Shown here in pieces: positions 6,485 to 14,478 of a stretch of 32,429 bases of DNA. Made by a program: the position numbers and the translations under genes. The notes beneath the pieces are model-generated. The model was not told the DNA's origin, did no database searches, and was given only the letters and a program-made list of their open reading frames with translations. The stretch is from Romeriopsis navalis LEGE 11480 (GTDB lineage: Bacteria; Cyanobacteriota; Cyanobacteriia; Leptolyngbyales; Leptolyngbyaceae), in contig NZ_JADEXQ010000071.1 in assembly GCF_015207035.1 (NCBI RefSeq), forward strand, positions 1-32,429, given 5' to 3'. How positions within the stretch are numbered: position 1 is the first letter of the stretch; each line of letters starts with the position of its first letter.

Positions 6485-8062
6485 ATGAATAGCCTGTCGC
6501 CGTTAATGGAGACAGTCGCAGGTGGCGCGCTTAGCTTCCCTGATGCACTCTCTTTCGGCAATTCTATGTTCCCTTTGGCATTTATTGATGCCATTCCCAA
6601 AGATGCAATTTCAAATGGAATTGCCCTCCTGCTGAATATCCTCGGCGCCGTCATCATCCTGGTTTTGGGATGGATTATTTCAGGGTTTGTGGCCGGCATA
6701 TTCCGCAAACTGCTGCAAAAAACGACGATCGATGACAAGCTGTCCAACTTCATGTCGGGCGGTGGTCGGACGCAATTTAGCGTTGAGAACATCGTTGTTT
6801 TGCTGATTGGCTGGATTATCAAAATCTTGGCAATTGTTGCAGCATTGAATGTGCTGAACCTGAATACAGTTTCCGAGCCATTAAATAATTTCCTCAATCA
6901 AGTTTTCGCCTTCTTGCCTCGCCTCGGTTCGGCGGCGGCGTTGATTGGTGTGGCTTGGGTCGTGGCAACCTTGGTTAAAGGTCTAGTCGTACAGGCGGGC
7001 GATTCCTTCGACCTCGATGCGCGCCTCAATAGTGCTTCGGCGGAGAATACCCTGTCGGCGACCGATACTCTGGGTAATGCGCTCTACTGGTTTGTCTTCC
7101 TGTTCTTCTTGCCCATGATTTTGGGCGTGTTGGGCTTGGAAGGTCCGTTAGCGCCGGTTCAAGGTTTACTTGATCAGTTCCTCTCGGCAATTCCGCAAAT
7201 CATCAAGGCCGTTGCGGTTGGTGCCGTTGGCTGGTTTATTGCGACGATCGTTCGCAATGTTGTAACGAACCTCCTGGCTGCAACTGGGGTTGATAATATC
7301 GGTAGCCGCGTTGGCATTAGCAATGATTCCACTGGTCAGTCTTTGTCCAGCATGGGCGGTTTGGTTGTTTACATCTTCATCCTGATTCCCGCAATCATTG
7401 CTGCTCTGCGTGAACTGAATATTTCGGCGATCTCGGACCCGGCAACAAATATGCTGGGCCAGTTCATGGCGGCGATTCCGTTGATTTTCACGGCTGGCAT
7501 CATCATGACGGTTTCTTACTTTGTGGGTAAGTTGCTGTCGGATTTGGCGGCGAGCCTACTATCTGGCTTCGGCTTCGATGGGATGGTTGGTAAACTCGGT
7601 GTTACAACTCCGGAAGATAGCGCGCAGACGCCTTCCCAGGTGGTCGGTACGCTGGTGTTAGTCGCCACTATGTTGGTTGCCGCAGTTGCCGCAGTTGATG
7701 TCCTGAATCTGCCGGCCTTCAAGACGTTGGTTACTGGTTTACTGCAAATTGCGGGCCAAGTTGCCGTGGGCGTTGCGATCTTTGGTGCGGGCCTGTTCTT
7801 AGCGAACTGGGTGGCCGAATTGATCAAGAGCACCGGTGTGCGTGAGAGCAACTTGCTTTCGACCGCGGCCCGGGTGGCAATCATGATCTTCTCTGGTGCG
7901 ATGGCGTTACGCCAAATCGGTGTGGCTACTGACATTGTTAACCTCACCTTTGGTTTACTGCTCGGTGCCATGGCGGTGGCCATTGCCATTGCGTTCGGTT
8001 TGGGTGGTCGTGATGTGGCTGGTGAACAGCTACGTGACTGGGTCAAGCCCTTTAAGCGCTAG
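6485..8062 (+). CDS. Multi-span TM-helix protein, mechanosensitive channel-like
   Basis: The 525-residue integral membrane protein is built of repeated glycine-rich membrane helices of the conserved TM-helix type found beside or within MscS-like proteins. Repeats include AVIILVLGWIISGFVAGIFRK (about 57-77), the region beginning PRLGSAAALIGVAWVVATLV, AVAVGAVGWFIATIVRNVV and QVAVGVAIFGAGLFLANWV. Each is followed by a short amphipathic stretch with GV..GSR/DNIG-like turns. The C terminus ends AIAFGLGGRDVAGEQLRDWVK, which resembles the start of the MscS cytoplasmic beta domain; the rest of that domain is missing. It may therefore be a pore-like membrane module without the large vestibule. Channel activity is inferred. 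The gene stands alone, with a terminator at 8138. Confidence 0.85.
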   Translation: MNSLSPLMETVAGGALSFPDALSFGNSMFPLAFIDAIPKDAISNGIALLLNILGAVIILVLGWIISGFVAGIFRKLLQKTTIDDKLSNFMSGGGRTQFSVENIVVLLIGWIIKILAIVAALNVLNLNTVSEPLNNFLNQVFAFLPRLGSAAALIGVAWVVATLVKGLVVQAGDSFDLDARLNSASAENTLSATDTLGNALYWFVFLFFLPMILGVLGLEGPLAPVQGLLDQFLSAIPQIIKAVAVGAVGWFIATIVRNVVTNLLAATGVDNIGSRVGISNDSTGQSLSSMGGLVVYIFILIPAIIAALRELNISAISDPATNMLGQFMAAIPLIFTAGIIMTVSYFVGKLLSDLAASLLSGFGFDGMVGKLGVTTPEDSAQTPSQVVGTLVLVATMLVAAVAAVDVLNLPAFKTLVTGLLQIAGQVAVGVAIFGAGLFLANWVAELIKSTGVRESNLLSTAARVAIMIFSGAMALRQIGVATDIVNLTFGLLLGAMAVAIAIAFGLGGRDVAGEQLRDWVKPFKR

Positions 8063-8137
8063 TCCGATCCGCCAATTACTTGACTGTGAAGCTGATTCAA
8101 AATTGAGTCGCTGAATTCAAGCATAGGCATTTAAGTG

Positions 8138-8175
8138 AAAGTCCCGCCGGCCCAAGTGGCTGGGGGGACTTTTGC
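8138..8175 (+). terminator. Terminator after the TM-helix protein gene
   Basis: AAAGTCCC (8138-8145) pairs with GGGACTTT (8165-8172). The interior is GC-rich and pairs further with two mismatches around AAGT, and a short T-run closes it. It lies about 75 bases after the stop. Confidence 0.75.
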
Positions 8176-8242
8176 TTGGGGTTCGATCGAGGACCAGGAC
8201 GCTCCCCTGATACACTAGATAGCCTGCAATCTCCAAATTCCT

Positions 8243-9256
8243 ATGAATCCTGTTGTTGTGTCTGATAGTCAGTTAGACGGTGATGAGCGTCCGGCCGTTT
8301 CCGTTGTGGTGCCGATTTATAACGAGTTGGAGAGTATTCCACATCTGCTGGATGCCCTATCACAGCAGCTTCAGGCTGCGCAGTTATCCTACGAGATTCT
8401 CTGCATTGATGACGGTTCGACCGATGGGAGCGATCAACTGTTGAAGCAGCAGGCATTTGAGCGACAGGATCTGCGCGTGGTGTTGCTGCGGCGCAACTAT
8501 GGTCAAACCGCAGCGATGGCCGCGGGCTTTTCCTATGCCACTGGCCAAGTCGTTGTGACGATCGATGGGGATTTGCAGAATGATCCGTCGGATATTCCGA
8601 TGTTGATGCAGATTTTGGATGAAGGGTATGACTTAGTCAGTGGTTGGCGGAAAAATCGTCAGGATAAGTCGGTGACGCGGGTGATTCCCTCGAAGATTGC
8701 CAACTGGCTGATTGGTCGCGTGACGGGGGTGAAGTTACATGACTATGGCTGTTCTTTGAAAGCCTATCGTTCAGAATTGGTCGCGGATATGCATTTGTAT
8801 GGAGAGCTGCATCGCTTTCTGCCAGCTCTAGCATTTATTGAAGGGGCCAGAATTACGGAAGTGCCGGTGAAGCATCATGCGCGGCAGTTTGGGCAAAGTA
8901 AATACGGCCTCGATCGCACCTTCCGGGTGGTGATGGATTTACTAACGATTTCGTTTATGCGGACTTTCCTCACCCGTCCCATGCATGTGTTTGGGCTATT
9001 TGGGTTGAGTTTCTTGATCTGTGGGATGGCGGTGAGTGCACATTTAGCCTATGTGCGACTAATCGTCGGAGAAGATATTGGCCAACGACCGCTGCTGATT
9101 TTGGCCGTAGTTTTGTTGTTGGCTGGCTTAAACCTATTTAGTGTGGGAATTTTGGCCGAGATTTCGATGCGGACTTACCATGAGTCTCAAGGCAGACCAA
9201 TTTACCGGGTGCGTGAAGCGATCGGTTGTCATCCGAAGACAAAAAAAGCGCACTAA
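8243..9256 (+). CDS. Family 2 glycosyltransferase, polyprenyl-phosphate sugar transferase type
   Basis: The enzyme probably moves a sugar from a nucleotide donor to a polyprenyl phosphate on the cytoplasmic face of the membrane, as in ArnC/GtrB/DPM1 relatives. The GT-A domain covers about residues 18-235: VSVVVPIYNE, CIDDGSTDGS with the donor-binding aspartates, NYGQTAAMAAGF, TIDGDLQNDP with the metal-binding DGD, and later HARQFGQSKYGLDRT, the conserved acceptor-side motif. Two C-terminal membrane helices follow (about 250-272 and 282-307), the usual GtrB-like layout. The length of 337 is normal. The stop codon lies inside a hairpin that also serves as the likely terminator of the opposing RRM gene. 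Confidence 0.93.
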   Translation: MNPVVVSDSQLDGDERPAVSVVVPIYNELESIPHLLDALSQQLQAAQLSYEILCIDDGSTDGSDQLLKQQAFERQDLRVVLLRRNYGQTAAMAAGFSYATGQVVVTIDGDLQNDPSDIPMLMQILDEGYDLVSGWRKNRQDKSVTRVIPSKIANWLIGRVTGVKLHDYGCSLKAYRSELVADMHLYGELHRFLPALAFIEGARITEVPVKHHARQFGQSKYGLDRTFRVVMDLLTISFMRTFLTRPMHVFGLFGLSFLICGMAVSAHLAYVRLIVGEDIGQRPLLILAVVLLLAGLNLFSVGILAEISMRTYHESQGRPIYRVREAIGCHPKTKKAH

Positions 9257-9267
9257 AACGTGCGCTT
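9241..9267 (-). terminator. Minus-strand terminator overlapping the 3' end of the glycosyltransferase gene
   Basis: AAGCGCAC (9246-9253) pairs with GTGCGCTT (9260-9267) around TAAAAC. On the minus strand the stem is followed by a run of seven Ts (complement of 9241-9247), so it is a terminator for the RRM gene whose stop lies about 190 bases away. It contains the last codons and the stop of the glycosyltransferase gene. Confidence 0.75.
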
Positions 9268-9456
9268 ACACCATGATCTCAAACGGTTGTGCTGGCCTTT
9301 CGCTGATGCGTCGGTTGATCTAGCGGGTGTGATCAGAATTTTGTGTAAATCCTGGTTCCGACCCAGAATTCATAGGGATGTCAGATGCGGTTACACAAAA
9401 TTCTAGACAGCCCCGATCGAGCCGCCAGCCATGGCAGTTGTGTTTGCCGATAATGT

Positions 9457-9708
9457 CTATTGGTCCGGCTTGGGCTTTGCCTTGTTTAGCCGTAACTCGC
9501 GGCCCATCCACTCGGCGCCATTAAGTTGATCAATCGCACTGTCTTCGCTTTGGACTTGATCGAGTTCAATAAAGGCAAATCCTCGGACGCGCCCCGTTTC
9601 ACGATCGGTAGGAACCACGACGCGCTTAATTTCGCCATAGTCAGAAAAGACATCACGGAGATCAGTTTCAGTTGCTTTATAGGAAAGGTTACCGACATAA
9701 ATAGTCAT
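9457..9708 (-). CDS. RNA-binding protein with one RRM domain
   Basis: This 83-residue single-RRM protein belongs to the cyanobacterial Rbp type, involved in cold response and mRNA handling. RNP2 is IYVGNLSY (residues 3-10) and RNP1 is RGFAFIEL (about 43-50), both with the aromatic residues that stack on RNA. The family hallmarks DLRDVFSDYGEI and RELRLNKA are present. The C terminus is short (KPKPDQ) with no glycine-rich tail, so it is of the short Rbp class. The start is placed at the ATG 9708 (MTIYVGNL), the standard family start; a TTG four codons earlier is less likely. The upstream 300 bases are AT-rich and could be a long leader, as in cold-regulated rbp genes, though this is inference. 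Confidence 0.93.
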   Translation of the reverse strand: MTIYVGNLSYKATETDLRDVFSDYGEIKRVVVPTDRETGRVRGFAFIELDQVQSEDSAIDQLNGAEWMGRELRLNKAKPKPDQ

Positions 9709-10022
9709 AGTGTTGCTCAACGCCTTCGTTGAAGTTACTTACTGTACAAGTCTGTTGGAAGCGAGTTATTAAACTGCTATCGCGTTTAGCTGCAGGTTGT
9801 GCGTGATTCACATTTGCAAATGCACAAAAAATAATTGGTAAATGTCTAATTCTAAAAGATGTCGCAGCCAAACTAAGAGATTAGGTCTCTATTATATTAA
9901 TAAAAATACTTTTGTGGGTTATGGAGAAGTGTTAAATTCGCTACATAGCAATAAAAAATATAATTTAGTGAGTGTTGACTCCGACGTTATTAGTGACTCG
10001 AACCAATGAATTATTGCCGCTG
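9709..10022. promoter_or_regulatory. AT-rich leader and promoter region of the RRM gene
   Basis: About 310 bases with no gene, strikingly AT-rich compared with the rest of the window (for example around 9880-9970). Cyanobacterial rbp genes are known for long, temperature-responsive untranslated leaders, so a leader here is plausible. I cannot identify the transcription start. A small inverted repeat AGAGA-TTAGG-TCTCT lies at about 9878-9892. Confidence 0.4.
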
Positions 10023-10070
10023 CGCCATGAAAAAGCGCCGGTCAAACTTGACCGGCGCTTTTTCATGGCG
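10023..10070. terminator. 48-bp palindrome, bidirectional terminator
   Basis: The arms 10023-10045 and 10048-10070 are perfect 23-base complements separated by two bases. The GC-rich core (AGCGCCGGTCAA) is flanked by AAAAA on one side and TTTTT on the other, so each strand gives a GC stem followed by a T-run. It lies 24 bases after the lipoprotein gene stop, so its main role is probably ending that minus-strand transcript before the RRM gene. Confidence 0.88.
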
Positions 10071-10094
10071 AACTAGATAGATGTTTGGTTGATT

Positions 10095-11003
10095 CTATGC
10101 GGCGGGTTTACCGATTGCGGCTTCACCGACACCACGCGAAACTTCAACGCCATTCTCCTCGAGCACAACGATGGGGTCTGACCCGGCATTGGCTTCAATG
10201 CGCTTGACTAAGACTTGGCCATTCGAGAGGCGTTGACCGACCTCGACATGGCGACCAGTCGGCTCATTAGGTGCCTTGATAATTGCTTTTGTCAGGCCGC
10301 CGATCGTCACGACGCCTGTGACTTCAACCGCTTTCGCTAAAGTTGGCTCAGGAATTTTTGGTAAAGGCTTGAGGCCTGGATTGGTTGAATTGGGATTCAG
10401 CGTTGTGGCACTTGGTCCGCGTGCAATCAACGGTGGCTGGGGCCGACGGATTTCGATTACGTCGGGAAATGACGGTAGCTTTGGTACGTTGCCTTGACCT
10501 TTGCCTGTGCCAAGCCCGGTACTTTTGTTGTTGCGGCGGTTGTTGTTGCGGCTAATAACCAGTCGATCAAGCGGTGTCCGACCACTACGGGAACCGCCAC
10601 CGCTGCCAAAGCTTGTAGAACGACCGCCTGATCCGAATCCTCCATCTCTGCTCTCAACGGGGGTATTGAAGGTGGTGATTGGTGGCAGGCTGGCAAATGG
10701 ATCGAGCCCGGCGCGACTACGAATCGCGGCTTGTACGAGCTTGGCGCGCTCTTCGGGGTCGGTGGGCTTGAGCAACCCGGCGACTTTATTGCCCGACCTA
10801 TCAGCTTTCTCTTTGCCATCTTCGGTTGCCTCACCATCTGGCTTTTGCGACACTAATGGTTGGTCAAATGGCTGTGCCGCAACCGGTGTATCCGCTTCTG
10901 GAGATGGATTAGTTGTAACGTCGTTAGCGTCTTCGCCGATCGTGCAACCCACAGCGAACAGCCCTGCAACCCCTGCTAACAAAACGATAGATTGCCTACG
11001 CAT
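10095..11003 (-). CDS. Putative lipoprotein with a PilP/PulC-like C-terminal segment
   Basis: This is a 302-residue exported lipoprotein. The signal peptide is MRRQSIVLLAGVAGLF followed by the lipobox AVGC (cysteine 20), so the mature protein should be lipid-anchored. A low-complexity middle follows: acidic and Pro/Gln-rich, then Gly/Ser-rich (GSGGRSTSFGSGGGSRSG), Asn/Arg-rich, then Pro/Leu-rich. The only folded-looking part is the C terminus, VEVTGVVTIGGLTKAIIKA, VGQRLSNGQVLVKRIEA and IVVLEENGVEVSRGVGE, a strand pattern like the PilP/PulC homology region of type IV pilus and type II secretion systems. That link is inference. The ATG at 11003 is chosen over a TTG two codons earlier because GGGGA sits about 8 bases upstream. 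It lies downstream of sigF in the same direction. Confidence 0.8.
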   Translation of the reverse strand: MRRQSIVLLAGVAGLFAVGCTIGEDANDVTTNPSPEADTPVAAQPFDQPLVSQKPDGEATEDGKEKADRSGNKVAGLLKPTDPEERAKLVQAAIRSRAGLDPFASLPPITTFNTPVESRDGGFGSGGRSTSFGSGGGSRSGRTPLDRLVISRNNNRRNNKSTGLGTGKGQGNVPKLPSFPDVIEIRRPQPPLIARGPSATTLNPNSTNPGLKPLPKIPEPTLAKAVEVTGVVTIGGLTKAIIKAPNEPTGRHVEVGQRLSNGQVLVKRIEANAGSDPIVVLEENGVEVSRGVGEAAIGKPAA

Positions 11004-11336
11004 ATCCAATCCCCACAGAATACATTTATTGAATGTTGTGCTTGCTTCCGCCTGACAAATCGACTAGATCTTTTTTACTGCCGATGCCATCTCTTCTAAT
11101 TTGCCACAACCGAACTGGTTTAGCACACTTTTACTAGGATTTTTTTCATCCAGGGTGCAAAATACCAAAAAAGTGAGCCAGATTGACGGGGTATTACGAT
11201 GTGCCGGTGAGGAATGTCGCAGTTTGACGCAATTTGATGTGGGGATAATTTCTACATCAATCCCTTGCGGTGCGAGCGGACTGCGGCTGATCGAGAATTG
11301 CGAGTTGTCCGGCCAGCGAATGATAGGAAATGTGAT
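11004..11336. promoter_or_regulatory. Region between sigF and the lipoprotein gene
   Basis: About 330 bases on the path from sigF to the lipoprotein gene, which probably include the lipoprotein promoter. A 79-codon plus-strand frame at 11101-11340 has no family features and an unlikely composition; I do not call it. No clear terminator hairpin after sigF was seen, so some read-through from sigF is possible. Confidence 0.4.
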
Positions 11337-12134
11337 TTAACTTTCTTCTTCGGCGATCACCTCGTCGCTGCCAACCATAATATTACGTAACGATTCCAGC
11401 CCTTTCTTCACCCGTCGTGAAACCGTTACAGAACTGATTCCAAGTCGTTCTGCGGTTTCTTTTTGGGTTAAATCATGGAGGAACACAAATTCCAACACTT
11501 GTTGCGTTAGCTGTTCGAGATGAACGAGGGATTGTTGGAGGCGAATTTGATCTTCTTGAGCCAGTTGAAAGCTGCGGTATTGTGGGTCGGGCATCATCTC
11601 CATCAGGGAGGCGGTGCTGTCTTCGTCTTCGGCAACGGGTGCGTCAAGACTGATGACCGAACGATTTTTGAAAGCCGTGCGCATTTCCTGCCATTCCTCT
11701 ATGGAGAGCTCCATCGCCTCGGCCATTTCCGCGTCAGTTGGGGTACGGCCCAGTTCTTGATTTAACTGGCGCATTTTGGCCTTAGACTTGTTCTGCATGG
11801 CTTGCCAGCGGCGTGGAATCCGGACCGAAGGACTTTTGTCGCGGAGATAATGCTGAATTTCGCCGCGAATGTAGGGCAGCGCAAAGGAACTAAAGGCTAC
11901 TCCCTTGGATAAATCAAACCGCTCGATCGCCCGAATTAAACCAATACAACCGACTTGAATTAAGTCTTCATAGCTCTCCGTGCATTGGTTGACCCAGTGG
12001 TGCGCTTCTCGCCGGAGGAGGCCAAAATTCAGCTCAACTAATTGATTGCGTACCTGAGCGGTCGGAGTTTCCTGATAGGTGCGTAGGAGTTGTAGGCTTT
12101 CGCCACGGTAATCGACTGGCAAAGTGGTAGGCAT
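11337..12134 (-). CDS. sigF: RNA polymerase sigma factor SigF, group 3
   Basis: This alternative sigma factor directs RNA polymerase to specific promoters. It is 265 residues and of the SigB/SigF/SigG type. Region 2 contains LVELNFGLLRREAHHWV, the core-binding DLIQVGCIGLIRAIERFD, and GVAFSSFALPYIRGEIQHYLRD for -10 recognition. Region 3 follows (RIPRRWQAM through LGRTPTDAEMAEAM). Region 4 ends with the helix-turn-helix LTQKETAERLGISSVTVSRR. In Synechocystis SigF controls type IV pilus genes and motility; the same role here is inferred. No anti-sigma or anti-anti-sigma gene is adjacent. The next gene downstream in the same direction is the lipoprotein with a pilus-like C terminus. Confidence 0.94.
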   Translation of the reverse strand: MPTTLPVDYRGESLQLLRTYQETPTAQVRNQLVELNFGLLRREAHHWVNQCTESYEDLIQVGCIGLIRAIERFDLSKGVAFSSFALPYIRGEIQHYLRDKSPSVRIPRRWQAMQNKSKAKMRQLNQELGRTPTDAEMAEAMELSIEEWQEMRTAFKNRSVISLDAPVAEDEDSTASLMEMMPDPQYRSFQLAQEDQIRLQQSLVHLEQLTQQVLEFVFLHDLTQKETAERLGISSVTVSRRVKKGLESLRNIMVGSDEVIAEEES

Positions 12135-12630
12135 AGAATAAGCAGTGAGATAAATTCAGGACGCGTTGGTTGAATCCTCCAACTAACTGCAATCATCCGG
12201 GCCGCAAGCCAAGCAGTTGAGCTGTATGGGATTAGATTTACCCTAAGCGCTCTGTCAAATGAGTCACAAGGTTATTTATACGGAACCGCTTGGGCTGCGG
12301 CGATTTGACGCATAATTTCCCTGCCATGTTAGCCGTAATCTGGCTCAGGACAGATTTTTACTAGTGTATGCGTAGCGATGATCAAGCTCAATGGGCCGGG
12401 CTTAATGTTTCTGTGAAGTGCTTTATGTCAACAGTGGTGCTAGGTGCAGGGGGTAATTGACCCATGACGTGGAATGTTGGGGAAGTGTTTCCCGGTGCTG
12501 TTGTTTATCTGAGGTTGAGGGGGTTCATGTCACTTCGCTAGTGCGGATTTGGCTGGTGCGATGAGCTGTGGCAGCACGTGTTCTTCAGGGTGCAAACAAT
12601 AAATAGTCCATGCAAAATAATTTAGCAAAA
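12135..12630. promoter_or_regulatory. sigF: Upstream region of sigF
   Basis: About 500 bases between the sigF start and the psbO terminator. It should hold the sigF promoter, read on the minus strand. I found no convincing small protein, tRNA or known RNA motif by eye. A non-coding RNA cannot be excluded in a gap of this length. Confidence 0.35.
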
Positions 12631-12672
12631 CAACATAAAACCGCGGGGCGATCGCCCCGCGGTTTTATGTTG
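12631..12672. terminator. psbO: 42-bp perfect palindrome centred on a HIP1 site, psbO terminator
   Basis: Bases 12631-12672 form an uninterrupted palindrome: CAACATAAAACCGCGGGGC on the left mirrored on the right, centred on GCGATCGC (12648-12655). AAAA and TTTT blocks flank the GC core, so it can end transcription in both directions. It lies 95 bases after the psbO stop. Confidence 0.85.
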
Positions 12673-12766
12673 CAGTGAGCTTTAACTCACTGCTGGTCGT
12701 GAGGGATGGCCCACTCACTCCGTAAACTTGCTGAAGTTAACTCAGCCGTTGTGCTGTTTCGACGGC

Positions 12767-13603
12767 TTAGGCTGTCTCGGCAACCCGACCGTAGAATGTG
12801 CCACGAATCTTGATTTCGCTCGGTTCTTTCGAGCCCATGTCTGACTCCGAGGGCTGAACGCTCTCGAAGATGCCAGAGATTTCGCCAGTATCCGCACTAA
12901 TCTTGTTGATTTCCAAGGACATTTCGCCAGTACCACTGAGGAAACGCTTGACGTTTTCACGCTTCAGCTTGGCATCATCACCACTTGCCGGAATCGCTAC
13001 GGCACTCTCATAACCGGTAGTTAAACCACGGCCTTTGGGATCGAGGAAGTTCGATGTCCGGTAAGAAGGCACTTTGTACTCGCCCTGCAAGTCGGTGGAC
13101 GAAGTGATTGCACTCTGCCCCGGCTGGCTGGTGGCCACTAAGTTCTTAATCGTGAACAGCATGGGGAACTGCTCGCCACCCGGAATCTGCACGGTGATTG
13201 CTTGAAAGTCAATACCGTCTTCTTCTTTGAACGTGACAATACCGTCATCACTGACGCTTAAGCTGCCTTCGATCGCCTCCAGCGAAGAGGTCTCACGAGT
13301 CATAACCTTACCCGGAATGTACTCAGCGGCCCGGCGCTTGTTACCGCCTTCGGATTCTTCCTTAACGAAGAACTCACTGGGTTCAATACAAAGATCGGTC
13401 AGCTTGTATTGTTTGCCTGCTTCCAGAGGAATGGAACCGCGAACAGTTGCCTGAATCTCTGTACAGCTATTCGCTAAGCCGGTGTTGCGAATCTCGTCAT
13501 AGGTCAAGCCTTCCTTCGATGATGGAAGCTCGCTGCTACAAGCAGTAATAAGCACACTCAGGCACAACGCCAAGAATGTGGCAACGATCGCGCGATACCT
13601 CAT
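12767..13603 (-). CDS. psbO: Photosystem II manganese-stabilising protein PsbO
   Basis: PsbO is the lumenal extrinsic subunit that stabilises the Mn4CaO5 cluster. The 278 residues include the hallmark LTYDEIRNTGLANSC near the mature N terminus, the two cysteines of the conserved disulphide (NSCTEI and LTDLCIEP), FFVKEES, GIDFQAITVQIPGGEQFP, the segment beginning YRTSNFLDPKGRG, and the C-terminal EPSEIKIRGTFYGRV. The start is ATG 13603 with GAGG about 7 bases upstream; a TTG 24 bases earlier is rejected. The signal peptide ends LITACSS, a lipobox-like site rather than Ala-X-Ala, so this PsbO may be a lipoprotein, as I recall for several other cyanobacteria. The gene is monocistronic, with its own terminator. 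Confidence 0.98.
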   Translation of the reverse strand: MRYRAIVATFLALCLSVLITACSSELPSSKEGLTYDEIRNTGLANSCTEIQATVRGSIPLEAGKQYKLTDLCIEPSEFFVKEESEGGNKRRAAEYIPGKVMTRETSSLEAIEGSLSVSDDGIVTFKEEDGIDFQAITVQIPGGEQFPMLFTIKNLVATSQPGQSAITSSTDLQGEYKVPSYRTSNFLDPKGRGLTTGYESAVAIPASGDDAKLKRENVKRFLSGTGEMSLEINKISADTGEISGIFESVQPSESDMGSKEPSEIKIRGTFYGRVAETA

Positions 13604-14108
13604 GGTCAACCTCAAAATGAATGTCAAAATCCCGTATTAGTGTCAATTAAACAATTGCAGCGCGACAACTGGATCAATCAATTGCCACCGGTTGGGTGGC
13701 CGATCGGCTTCCTGAGTCGGAGCCTGCGCCCTAGCAGGATGAATTCGGCATGTCGTCAGACAACATAATCGAACCCATCAGACCCAGAACACATGGAATA
13801 ATTTCGGAGTTTTATGAGAACTCACCTTAGCATTATTACATGGCTCATACACGTCTCAAACCCCTCAGCCGCACTGGTTCGCCGAAAGCTTCGTGTTAAG
13901 TTTTACAACATTTCGGATTAACCCTATGGATCCTGTGACGCAGGATCCATAGGGAGTCGCAGTGATTTATGCTTGGCTTCACTCCTGCTTGTGCGGGTTT
14001 GCCAGGGCGAGTTAGGTTAATTGGGCGGCGAGCATGAACATTTGCTGGCTGTGCGATTAACCGCTGTTATTTCGTTATCGTTTTAAGTGAGGATCGCTGA
14101 GGCTGCGC
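13604..14108. promoter_or_regulatory. psbO: Divergent region upstream of psbO
   Basis: About 500 bases between psbO (minus strand) and the 110-aa gene (plus strand). It must contain the strong psbO promoter. A 14-bp perfect hairpin without a T-run lies in the middle (13922-13954). No other open frame or RNA gene could be supported. Confidence 0.45.
13922..13954. other. 14-bp perfect stem-loop between divergent genes
   Basis: CCCTATGGATCCTG (13922-13935) is exactly complementary to CAGGATCCATAGGG (13941-13954) around TGACG. No T-run follows in either direction, so it does not look like a simple terminator. It lies about 320 bases upstream of psbO and 155 upstream of the next gene. Function unknown. 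Confidence 0.6.
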
Positions 14109-14441
14109 ATGGATAATTTAACCTCACCACCAAATTCTGATTTGCCGCAGGATTTAGCGGCATTGTCGGATCAGATTCAAGCGATTGCTGTGCAAGTTGA
14201 AGGGGATAGCCTTGGCTTGCTGGCTTTGTTGCGCTTGTTAGAGCGATTACATCGAACTATTTGTGAAGAGCAATTTCATCCGTCATTGCCGGATACACGT
14301 CAGGCGCTCTATACATTGTTGCGGGATATTGAGGCAGAAGGCGGATGGCCCCATATTCCCCGGATGAAAATTCAGGCGTTAATGAGTGAATTTTTATTAG
14401 CAGAAAATGCGGCGGCATCGGATCTACCACCACCCACCTAG
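14109..14441 (+). CDS. Small conserved-looking protein, function unknown
   Basis: The 110-residue soluble protein is mostly helical. After a polar N terminus (MDNLTSPPNSDLPQ) come helices LAALSDQIQAIAVQV, DSLGLLALLRLLERLHRTIC, DTRQALYTLLRDIEAEGG and IPRMKIQALMSEFL, ending in a short Pro-rich tail. The helix pattern, normal codon use, an isolated ATG and a good terminator 38 bases after the stop make it a credible gene. I do not recognise the family. It faces psbM convergently and is divergent from psbO. GAGG at about 14089 is rather far upstream for a ribosome binding site. Confidence 0.72.
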   Translation: MDNLTSPPNSDLPQDLAALSDQIQAIAVQVEGDSLGLLALLRLLERLHRTICEEQFHPSLPDTRQALYTLLRDIEAEGGWPHIPRMKIQALMSEFLLAENAAASDLPPPT

Positions 14442-14478
14442 GGCATTGGCTAGTTAGTCAATGCCTGGTCGAGCAATT

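Noticed and set aside
7516-8046. 176-codon open frame opposite the TM-helix protein
   Set aside because: It is antisense to a glycine-rich membrane protein, and its Ala/Thr/Lys-rich reading is expected from such codons.
10501-11055. 184-codon open frame opposite the lipoprotein gene
   Set aside because: Its composition (Pro/Leu/Ser/Arg runs) mirrors the low-complexity Gly/Asn region on the other strand; the lipoprotein has a proper signal peptide and ribosome binding site.
11101-11340. 79-codon frame between sigF and the lipoprotein gene
   Set aside because: No ribosome binding site, no domain, and a composition unlike a real protein; more likely promoter DNA.
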